From a virus, in the IMG/VR virus record IMGVR_UViG_3300049846_000621, positions 1 to 37,869 of that record: a DNA stretch of 37,869 bases, one strand, 5' to 3'. Within the stretch, counting starts at the first letter, position 1; each line of letters starts with the position of its first letter. Both the position numbers and the translations under genes were made by a program. This document shows, piece after piece, positions 33,627 to 37,869 of this stretch. The notes beneath the pieces are model-generated. The model saw nothing but the letters and a program-made list of their open reading frames with translations, made no database searches and was not told the origin of the DNA.

Positions 33627-33999
33627 GATTAGTAGCCTCTATCTTCTTAACACTGATATGAGTCTGAATAGTGGTTATAACACTATCACACCTCTTTATA
33701 TATCCTCTGAGTCGTTCTACCTCGCCCTCGGCTTTTATAAGCTCTTCGTCAAACCTCATAGCCTCGGCGGCAGGGGAGCGTTTGATCCCTTCTTTAAGGA
33801 GTTCATCATACTTTTTGGCTCTCTTCAGTTTGAAGTTAATCTCAGCTTCCGAAGCTTGTTCTGCTAGTTTAGTAAGATAGATTGCAATACGAGCGATTGT
33901 TTCGGATAAGATGTGCATTTCTACTAAGTGGACTTCCCCGTCCCTCTTAACGAGCATTTCCATCTCTAACCTATTAATCTCTTGTATTAGCTTGTCCAT
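33619..33999 (-). CDS. Coiled-coil protein of the replication module
   Basis: 126 aa, starting in TAATG overlap with the SSB-like gene. Helical throughout (IQEINRLEMEMLVKRDGEV, then LKRAKKYDELLKEGIKRS). Similar proteins of about this length often sit beside phage SSB and helicase genes. Possibly a recombination or replication accessory. No enzymatic motif. Confidence 0.6.
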   Translation of the reverse strand: MDKLIQEINRLEMEMLVKRDGEVHLVEMHILSETIARIAIYLTKLAEQASEAEINFKLKRAKKYDELLKEGIKRSPAAEAMRFDEELIKAEGEVERLRGYIKRCDSVITTIQTHISVKKIEATNLA

Positions 34000-34385
34000 T
34001 ATGAGAATAGTGCGTTAATGTCTTCTATATCTGTGTCACTGACAGGCTTGTTATCAGATTCTTTTCGCTCACGAACTGGGTTAATGTAATATCTAATCTC
34101 CATACCCGTTTGGCCGTTAGACTTTACGGTGTACGATTTACCAACCACATCAGCCTGACCACCTTCGGACACTCCTTCAAGCATACTCGCAAACTGGCTC
34201 GAACTTACATCGAGTGAACCCTTGTCGGTGGTTATCCCGTAAATCTTTCTGAAGTCTTTTTCATATTCGTCACTTACTAACATCTTGTTAGCTTCGGGGT
34301 CCCACTTCTTCCACTTAAACCCCCACACCTTTTCAACAGTAAACTCACCATCGATTAAGTCTTTTAGTTTAATATATTCTGCCAT
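33999..34385 (-). CDS. Probable single-stranded DNA-binding protein
   Basis: 128 aa with a beta-rich body (ADVVGKSYTVKSNGQTGMEI) and a C-terminus that is acidic and ends in a hydrophobic tip (DIEDINALFS), as in SSBs, where the tip recruits partner proteins. It sits between helicase-module genes and the PD-(D/E)XK nuclease. OB-fold is inferred rather than seen, so the call is moderate. Confidence 0.5.
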   Translation of the reverse strand: MAEYIKLKDLIDGEFTVEKVWGFKWKKWDPEANKMLVSDEYEKDFRKIYGITTDKGSLDVSSSQFASMLEGVSEGGQADVVGKSYTVKSNGQTGMEIRYYINPVRERKESDNKPVSDTDIEDINALFS

Positions 34386-34395
34386 ATTGTCTCCT

Positions 34396-34668
34396 TTACA
34401 GCCAGCTTACCGCACCACCACGGTAGTCTTTAAATTTATTATATCGAGCGTTATCGATAGCCTCTGAGGCTTCCAGCTCTTCTTCCTGAATCTTCCTTCG
34501 GGCACGAGTAATACTCTCGGCACTACTTACTTGCATGAACTTCTGTCTCTGCCTTTCGCTTAATTCTAGTCCTTCGATATGCCATATTCTTAAAAGTAAG
34601 TCACGGTCACTATCTCTTGACTGAGGGTAGATCTCCATTACTCTTTTGACTTTATTTAGTAGTTTCAT
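34396..34668 (-). CDS. Conserved-type phage replication-module protein
   Basis: 90 aa from ATG 34668, chosen because a run of G (GGGGGGG) just upstream serves as ribosome site; a GTG at 34683 lies within that site. The pattern MEIYPQSRDSDRDLLLRIW then AESITRARRKIQE is familiar from small proteins in replication modules of several phage groups. The last residues are GGAVSWL. Role unknown. Confidence 0.65.
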   Translation of the reverse strand: MKLLNKVKRVMEIYPQSRDSDRDLLLRIWHIEGLELSERQRQKFMQVSSAESITRARRKIQEEELEASEAIDNARYNKFKDYRGGAVSWL

Positions 34669-35482
34669 ATAATTCCCCCCCACAACATCGTGTGCCTAAT
34701 TTATATCCTGTTTTAGTTGCTACTTGTTCTGTTTGGTAATAACAGAACTTCATCGGTGTGCCGTCAAACTCTTGACAAGTACAATCGGGCATGTCTTCAC
34801 TAGCGTAGGCTTTGTTCCAGCGAGTAACGTAGTAAAGAATCTTTGCAGCTGTTTGTTGAGTAGGCTTCCAAGTGAAATCCCTTCTGACTACTCCATCATC
34901 TAAAGCATAACTGAATAAGTTACACAATTCTGGTAGTGGTAGTTTATTCTCTTTGAACCATTCTGGGTTCTTCTGAGCCAACATGTAGTAGGTTTCGACC
35001 TGTAACTGATATTTGAACCACATATAGTCTTCAAAGGCCTCTCTGGCGGTCAGAGGCACATAAGCGAATGACTTACCCATACTTGTTTTAGCATCTGAGA
35101 TTAAAACCTTGCCATCTATCTTTAATAAAAGGTCGGGCGTTCCACAGACTCTTTTTAAGTCCTTACCCATTTCAAACTTGACTGACTGGTTAGGAGTATC
35201 ATCCCGCCAGTGCCACAGTAACTTACCATCTTCTTTAAGTTGTTCGGCTATGGTGTTCTCAAATACTCGGCCATGAAGCATCCGCTGAAGTTTGCCCCAA
35301 CCTAACGGAATAGGTGGTTTAACGTTCTTTCGGTACTTTAACCAAACTACTCTCGGACAGTCCAACATACTTGAAGGCGTTGCACAGTCTTGTTCTCTTT
35401 CGGGTTGTTTAGCGTGCCAATTAGCTATCGCATCATTAATAGGACTGTCAGCTATGTGATTCGCCCAAGCGCTACTGTACAT
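34652..35482 (-). CDS. PD-(D/E)XK nuclease, Cas4/AddB-like
   Basis: 276 aa. Active-site pattern: Glu75 (GRVFE), Asp117 (CGTPD), Asp130-x-Lys132 (ISDAKT) and Gln161 (QVETYY), as in exonucleases of the Cas4/RecB superfamily. Cys42 (DCPRVVW), then Cys234/Cys236 (CTC) and Cys247 are placed as in the four-Cys iron-sulphur cluster of Cas4/AddB. It probably resects DNA ends for recombination or replication. It overlaps both neighbours, so it belongs to the replication operon. Confidence 0.8.
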   Translation of the reverse strand: MYSSAWANHIADSPINDAIANWHAKQPEREQDCATPSSMLDCPRVVWLKYRKNVKPPIPLGWGKLQRMLHGRVFENTIAEQLKEDGKLLWHWRDDTPNQSVKFEMGKDLKRVCGTPDLLLKIDGKVLISDAKTSMGKSFAYVPLTAREAFEDYMWFKYQLQVETYYMLAQKNPEWFKENKLPLPELCNLFSYALDDGVVRRDFTWKPTQQTAAKILYYVTRWNKAYASEDMPDCTCQEFDGTPMKFCYYQTEQVATKTGYKLGTRCCGGELYETTK

Positions 35483-35645
35483 CTTCAGCCTCTTTGTTGC
35501 CTCGCTTGAGTTTGATTAACTCAGCGGTGGTTAAGATTGCGTCTTCATACACTTCATCAGGTATAACCATCGCTCTATCCCTGGCTACGTCTATGACTAT
35601 AGTTTCGTTGTCGGTGTCTATTATAATATTCTTTAACTTACCCAT
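35472..35645 (-). CDS. Small hypothetical protein, first gene of the replication operon
   Basis: 57 aa with AAGGGGAC upstream. The start (MGKLKNIIIDTDNETIVIDV) is beta-rich, and TTAELIKLKRGNKEAEDVQ follows. It overlaps the nuclease gene by 11 bp and lies right behind the promoter at 35671-35699. Function unknown. Confidence 0.6.
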   Translation of the reverse strand: MGKLKNIIIDTDNETIVIDVARDRAMVIPDEVYEDAILTTAELIKLKRGNKEAEDVQ

Positions 35646-35670
35646 TCTTGTCCCCTTATTTAATGATTCT

Positions 35671-35699
35671 AGTGTAGCGTAAGCTTAGTCCAAAGTCAA
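35671..35699 (-). promoter_or_regulatory. Promoter with TAAGCTTA element for the replication operon
   Basis: On the minus strand TTGACT (35694-35699), 17 bp, then TACACT (-10 at 35671-35676). TAAGCTTA lies at the same distance from the -10 as in the promoters at 32026 and 37220. First gene starts at 35645. Confidence 0.78.
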
Positions 35700-35707
35700 G
35701 CTTAATC

Positions 35708-35736
35708 TTGACAGAATTATCCACAAGCAGTATGTT
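35708..35736 (+). promoter_or_regulatory. Forward promoter with DnaA box in the spacer
   Basis: TTGACA (35708-35713), 17 bp, TATGTT (35731-35736). The spacer contains a perfect TTATCCACA. A short transcript would run from about 35743 to the terminator at 35784-35807. It is back-to-back with the replication operon promoter. Confidence 0.6.
35717..35725 (+). promoter_or_regulatory. Perfect DnaA box
   Basis: TTATCCACA is the consensus 9-mer of bacterial DnaA. Only one perfect copy was noticed; a one-mismatch copy (TGTGGACAA) lies at 29633-29641. It lies between the -35 and -10 of a forward promoter, so DnaA could act on transcription or mark an origin. Confidence 0.6.
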
Positions 35737-35742
35737 CTGTGT

Positions 35743-35807
35743 GGTAGCAATACCCAAACATCGTCCCCACCACGTGTTTGTATAGCCCTCTCTTTAGGGG
35801 GCTTTTT
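35743..35807 (+). ncRNA. Predicted small RNA 1
   Basis: About 65 nt between the forward promoter (35708-35736) and an intrinsic terminator. It has no open frame. The region includes a short 5' pairing option (GGTA-GCAA-TACC across its start) and the terminator hairpin at its end. Start position is estimated from the -10. No RNA family recognised. Confidence 0.45.
35784..35807 (+). terminator. Intrinsic terminator
   Basis: AGCCCTC (35784-35790), loop TCTTTA, GGGGGCT (35797-35803), then TTTT. One pair is G-U in plus-strand RNA but a mismatch in the other, so it works in the plus direction. Confidence 0.8.
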
Positions 35808-35820
35808 AAATTAAAAGTGT

Positions 35821-35848
35821 TTGACAAATAATCATAGTTTGATATGTT
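35821..35848 (+). promoter_or_regulatory. Second forward promoter in the gene-free block
   Basis: TTGACA (35821-35826), 16 bp, TGA-TATGTT (-10 at 35843-35848, extended -10). Expected start near 35855. No gene with a ribosome site follows, so a non-coding transcript is likely. Confidence 0.6.
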
Positions 35849-35863
35849 TGTAGTAAGCTGTTT

Positions 35864-35930
35864 GTTTCGCAATGGACAGCCCACATAAAAGAAAGAACCC
35901 CTTTCGGGGCTCTCTTGTTCGTTTCGCAAT
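35864..35930. repeat. Direct repeat GTTTCGCAAT flanking a terminator hairpin
   Basis: Exact copies at 35864-35873 and 35921-35930, 57 bp apart, with one-mismatch similarity continuing to about 15 bp (TGTTTGTTTCGCAAT against TGTTCGTTTCGCAAT). The first copy would be near the 5' end of the forward transcript, the second at the 5' end of the reverse one. Confidence 0.75.
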
Positions 35931-35931
35931 T
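35887..35931 (-). ncRNA. Predicted small RNA 2 (reverse) with terminator
   Basis: About 45 nt from the promoter at 35938-35966. It begins with ATTGCGAAAC (35930-35921), unpaired, then a terminator: AGAGCCCC (35913-35906), tetraloop GAAA, GGGGTTCT (35901-35894), then TTCTTTT. The G-U pair in the stem shows that the hairpin is optimal on the minus strand. The layout of a short unpaired 5' seed plus terminator is typical of a trans-acting or antisense small RNA. It would also end transcripts from the early operon at 37220. Confidence 0.5.
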
Positions 35932-35937
35932 ACCTAT

Positions 35938-35966
35938 AACTTAGCAAATGGAATCTTTTATGTCAA
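35938..35966 (-). promoter_or_regulatory. Reverse promoter for small RNA 2
   Basis: On the minus strand TTGACA (35961-35966), 17 bp, TGC-TAAGTT (-10 at 35938-35943). The extended -10 matches the other minus-strand promoters but TAAGCTTA is absent. Confidence 0.6.
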
Positions 35967-35970
35967 GGGG

Positions 35971-36291
35971 AATATTCTTAGAGAGGTGCAACTCCTCAAA
36001 TTCACTCCCTTATCAACTTCTGACACAGGCATACTTGGTTGTGAACAGGACAGAGTGAAGAGAATATTTTCGGAACAACACTAGGGGATGTCCGACTGTG
36101 TACTTCGACAACGGGGAATAACACAGCTCTCTCTACTTCACCAGAATGGTCTGGGGGGTAGGGGGGGCTGTACCTTCTTCTTCCGAAGAATAAACATTTT
36201 TATAAAGATACTGAGCGTTAGCGAAGTCATCTAGTTCCCCCCTCGATTAGCGAGAGGGGGGTTAGGGGGGAGAGGGAAAAGAAAGAACTCT
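35971..36291. other. Gene-free block with consecutive stems and G-tracts
   Basis: No credible gene. Perfect pairings, in order: AATATTCT (35971-35978) with AGAATATT (36061-36068), enclosing GAGG/CCTC (35983/35994) and TTCACTC/GAGTGAA (36001-36007/36053-36059) with an inner CTG-CACA stem; TCGGA-CA/TG-TCCGA (36070-36077/36089-36095); CTGTGT/ACACAG (36096-36101/36121-36126). Farther right are TTCTTC/GAAGAA near 36177-36190, CCCCCC/GGGGGG (36237-36242/36256-36261) and G runs at 36153-36167 and 36256-36276. It could be a structured RNA on either strand, an origin, or both. Confidence 0.6.
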
Positions 36292-36450
36292 CTAAGAAGA
36301 ATAACTGTTTAGAATAAACAATAAAGCTTCTAAATCATTACTATGAATAGCTTCATTTATTTTAATTGTTAAGTCTATATCACTGTCCCCGATTGTTTCT
36401 AGTAACTCGTAAGCTCTCTCTAATAGGTCTGTATTACTCGACATCATCAT
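36292..36450 (-). CDS. Small helical hypothetical protein
   Basis: 52 aa from ATG 36450; ATGs at 36447 and 36444 are equally possible and an upstream ATG at 36486 lacks support. Repeating helices (NTDLLERAYELLETIGDSDI and NDLEALLFILNSYSS). It overlaps the previous gene by 17 bp. Last gene before the gene-free block. Function unknown. Confidence 0.5.
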   Translation of the reverse strand: MMMSSNTDLLERAYELLETIGDSDIDLTIKINEAIHSNDLEALLFILNSYSS

Positions 36451-36667
36451 ACCCAGAATATCCGTTAATAAAGTTATAGTAATCATTCACAATATCCCGA
36501 ACTTGTCCACCACAAGTAGCGCACACTCGACAGTCTTTCCAAGTTTTTAAGTTACAAGGTACCTGAGGATTCATAAAATCAGGTCCGCACTTACACTCAC
36601 CTAATCCATCTACCTTAACTGTCTCACTAAACACACTTGATATGTCGTACTCTACTGGTATCTTCAT
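36434..36667 (-). CDS. Six-cysteine zinc protein
   Basis: 77 aa. Cys at 25, 27, 38, 46, 49 and 52 (ECKCG, then CNLKTWKDCRVCATCGG) should bind one or two zinc ions. ATGA overlap with the gene before it. Early operon position suggests a regulator or host-directed protein, but no family is recognised. Confidence 0.6.
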   Translation of the reverse strand: MKIPVEYDISSVFSETVKVDGLGECKCGPDFMNPQVPCNLKTWKDCRVCATCGGQVRDIVNDYYNFINGYSGYDDVE

Positions 36668-37017
36668 TGTATCGTGCCTACAGTGTTGTGGTTGTAAAAG
36701 CTGCCCTGTAGTTCGTTGGCTGTTACTGTTGGCTGTAAGAAAGTGTAGTGCTTCTGGTATTGCATGTAGTTACCAACTGTCGTAGGTTGTAAGGTTTCGT
36801 GCACAGTTATTTCGTCTTCAGCATAGAATGTTTGAGGCTGTAAATCTTTTGAGGTGCTGTTAACTACTCTCAAACTATTAGAACCGCTCACAACGTCTGT
36901 CTGTTCCTCTACCATCTTATTTATCTCACTAATCATGTAAGCACTTCCGCCAACAATAGTTACTAACACTATTACCCAAATTATAATTAAACTCTTCACA
37001 ATAAACCTGCTTTCCAT
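36664..37017 (-). CDS. Membrane-anchored protein with LQP repeats
   Basis: 117 aa from ATG 37017, or 111 aa from GTG 36999, which overlaps the TGA of the small gene before it. One N-terminal membrane segment (LIIIWVIVLVTIVGGSAYMI), then a polar domain expected outside the cell, with LQPQTFYAEDEI, LQPTTVGNYMQYQ and LQPTVTANE forming a loose repeat. It has the topology of a signal-anchored protein. A role in superinfection exclusion or envelope change is possible but unproven. Confidence 0.6.
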   Translation of the reverse strand: MESRFIVKSLIIIWVIVLVTIVGGSAYMISEINKMVEEQTDVVSGSNSLRVVNSTSKDLQPQTFYAEDEITVHETLQPTTVGNYMQYQKHYTFLQPTVTANELQGSFYNHNTVGTIQ

Positions 37018-37082
37018 AATATTATTGTCATTACTAAACTAAGTGCTATAAACGTCATCACATCCATCTTAGTTATTTTCAT
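36996..37082 (-). CDS. 28-aa single-span membrane peptide
   Basis: Starts at ATG 37082 with AAAGGAATAAA upstream, ends in TGA overlapping the next start. MKITKMDVMTFIALSLVMTI and a short GLL end make one membrane helix. First gene of the early minus-strand operon after a structured leader. Real because of the good ribosome site and coupling. Confidence 0.55.
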   Translation of the reverse strand: MKITKMDVMTFIALSLVMTIILWKAGLL

Positions 37083-37108
37083 TTTATTCCTTTCGTTTTC
37101 CCACCTGC

Positions 37109-37170
37109 GAGACAAGAAGTTGATAGGAGAGTGTTTCGTTTCTCTGTTGCCCTATTCGGTCTCTTGTCTC
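37109..37170 (-). promoter_or_regulatory. Nested three-helix hairpin in the early operon leader
   Basis: GAGACAAGA/TCTTGTCTC (37109-37117 with 37162-37170), ATAGG/CCTAT (37123-37127 with 37151-37155) and AGAG/CTCT (37128-37131 with 37142-37145) are co-axial around a 10-nt loop. It lies in the roughly 130-nt leader between the promoter at 37220 and the ATG at 37082. It could control attenuation, stability or protein binding. No riboswitch class recognised. Confidence 0.6.
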
Positions 37171-37219
37171 TTTGGTAAGTTTCTCAAGCTGGTGTTGATG
37201 TTATCTCGACCATGACTAC

Positions 37220-37249
37220 ATTGTAGCATAAGCTTAGATGATAAGTCAA
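37220..37249 (-). promoter_or_regulatory. Main early minus-strand promoter with TAAGCTTA element
   Basis: On the minus strand TTGACT (37244-37249), 18 bp, TGC-TACAAT (-10 at 37220-37225). TAAGCTTA is present upstream of the -10. Its -35 lies 5 bp from that of the divergent plus promoter, so one regulator could control both. Confidence 0.8.
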
Positions 37250-37254
37250 GCGAA

Positions 37255-37283
37255 TTGTAATAAATATTGTGTTTTGTTATAAT
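37255..37283 (+). promoter_or_regulatory. Divergent plus-strand promoter for HNH-terS
   Basis: TTGTAA (37255-37260), 17 bp, TGT-TATAAT (-10 at 37278-37283, extended). Expected start at 37290-37291 coincides with the ATG of the HNH gene, so its messenger would be leaderless. Confidence 0.72.
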
Positions 37284-37290
37284 TATAGAT

Positions 37291-37596
37291 ATGAAACTGG
37301 GGATAACTGAATATAACCGCATACATAAATGGGCTGAGCGTAAATTAAAAAAAGAAGGTAAGTGTTTTTATTGTGGAGTATTGTGCCGCACTCAATGGTC
37401 AAACATAGACCACAAGTATCGACAAGACGAAACAGAGTGGCAAGAAGTATGCGCCAAATGTCACCATTACTTCGATGCAGCGATGGGTATAAAATCGACT
37501 ATCAGAAAACGGACTAGACCGTATAATGATGAGGACAAGCCACTTAGTAAAAAGGCCATAGAAGTGTTGTCTGACTATGCTTGGTTTGTAAGATAA
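37291..37596 (+). CDS. Small HNH endonuclease upstream of terS
   Basis: 101 aa from ATG 37291 (an ATG at 37267 would place the start before the promoter -10). GKCFYCG, then WSNIDHKYRQD with the DH pair, and VCAKCHHYFDAAM give a Cys4-type HNH core. Small HNH proteins next to terS are common, and in HK97 the neighbouring HNH (gp74) supports terminase cutting. So a role in packaging is likely. No ribosome binding site precedes the ATG; see the leaderless promoter. Confidence 0.82.
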   Translation: MKLGITEYNRIHKWAERKLKKEGKCFYCGVLCRTQWSNIDHKYRQDETEWQEVCAKCHHYFDAAMGIKSTIRKRTRPYNDEDKPLSKKAIEVLSDYAWFVR

Positions 37597-37610
37597 CAGG
37601 GGTGAAGTGC

Positions 37611-37639
37611 TTGTAAAAACCTAACGTACTTGATACAAT
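37611..37639 (+). promoter_or_regulatory. terS promoter
   Basis: TTGTAA (37611-37616), 17 bp, TGA-TACAAT (-10 at 37634-37639, extended). It shares the TTGTAA -35 with the promoter at 37255. Expected start about 37646, 20 nt before the ATG. Confidence 0.7.
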
Positions 37640-37664
37640 TAAGTTAAAGAAGTACATTTAAAAC

Positions 37665-37869
37665 ATGAGTAAGACAATAAAAGCGGACGTAAAACTAACG
37701 GCTAAACAAAAAGCTTTCGCCGATAATCTTATAAACAACCCTAAAATGTCACCTACACAATCAGCACTGCAAACCTATGGTAAGCCAGACAAGCCAACAA
37801 CCTATGGTTCAGCCCAACAAATCGCGCACGAGAACTTAACCAAACCTAACATACAGATATATCTTAATA
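37665..37869 (+). CDS. terS: Terminase small subunit, N-terminal part
   Basis: 68 codons to the window end, starting MSKTIKADVKLTAKQKAFAD. The pattern LTAKQKAFADNLI, then AQQIAHENLTKPNIQIYL is a typical TerS helix-turn-helix DNA-binding region. It recognises the packaging site. The gene continues at 1-192 when the shared CTTAATA is merged (129 aa in total). The upstream AAAGAAG is a weak ribosome site 13 nt from the ATG. Confidence 0.85.
   Translation, partial: MSKTIKADVKLTAKQKAFADNLINNPKMSPTQSALQTYGKPDKPTTYGSAQQIAHENLTKPNIQIYLN

Noticed and set aside
35864-35930. CRISPR-like repeat pair
   Set aside because: Only two copies of a 10-bp repeat, and the interval is a terminator hairpin rather than a spacer.
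35872-36084. 70-codon plus-strand open frame in the gene-free block
   Set aside because: No ribosome site, it starts inside the direct repeat and runs through a terminator hairpin and perfect RNA stems; its residues (HKRKNPFRGSL) are the usual translation of a terminator.

Overview
The window looks like a complete, or almost complete, genome of a short-tailed (podovirus-like) double-stranded DNA phage. The evidence is a two-gene large terminase, portal, acidic scaffold, SU10/DUF5309-type major capsid protein, a connector and tail-hub pair, a giant LPD38-type internal virion protein, a lysis cassette and a compact replication module. I see no integrase, repressor, transposase, CRISPR array or tRNA, so a lytic lifestyle is the simplest reading. 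The two ends join: the last 7 bases equal the first 7 (CTTAATA). Merging them restores one uninterrupted 129-codon terminase small subunit, so the molecule is probably a circularly closed contig of 37,862 bp cut inside terS. TGA, TAG and TAA all end genes, which fits translation table 11. Shine-Dalgarno sites (AGGAG types) and TTGACA/TATAAT promoters with extended -10 elements are frequent. The CHAP protein resembles those I associate with Saccharibacteria and other Patescibacteria, but also Gram-positive ones, so host assignment is tentative.

Layout. Plus strand, from 37.29 kb across the ends to 29.59 kb: HNH nuclease, terS, a zinc-finger protein, split terL, a GT2-TPR-GT-B glycosyltransferase fusion with a methyltransferase, fibre and adhesin genes (6.3-10.1 kb), portal-scaffold-capsid (10.5-14.9 kb), a free-standing HNH nuclease, connector, hub and internal virion proteins (15.5-24.1 kb), a second HNH nuclease, a lectin-like tail protein, then lysis genes (XhlA-like, M23 peptidase, r1t-like holin), a DEDD exonuclease and small genes. 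Minus strand, 37.08 kb down to 29.67 kb, probably early: small membrane and zinc proteins, a Cas4/AddB-like PD-(D/E)XK nuclease, an SSB-like protein, coiled-coil proteins, a DnaB-type helicase core, a KGG-like protein, a NinG-like HNH protein, more small zinc and membrane proteins, and a CHAP hydrolase. The arms converge on a bidirectional terminator at 29.6 kb and diverge at back-to-back promoters at 37.22-37.28 kb.

Regulation is the most unusual part. At least three minus-strand promoters carry the palindrome TAAGCTTA at the same place just upstream of an extended -10, with two variant copies, suggesting one phage-wide regulator. The 590-bp gene-free block at 35.70-36.29 kb holds a perfect DnaA box inside a promoter spacer, two forward promoters and one reverse promoter, two intrinsic terminators, two probable convergent small RNAs with about 15 nt of mutual complementarity, a run of perfect stem pairs and G-tracts. 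It is my best candidate for an origin and/or RNA-based control element. The long leader of the main early minus-strand operon also folds into a nested three-helix hairpin.
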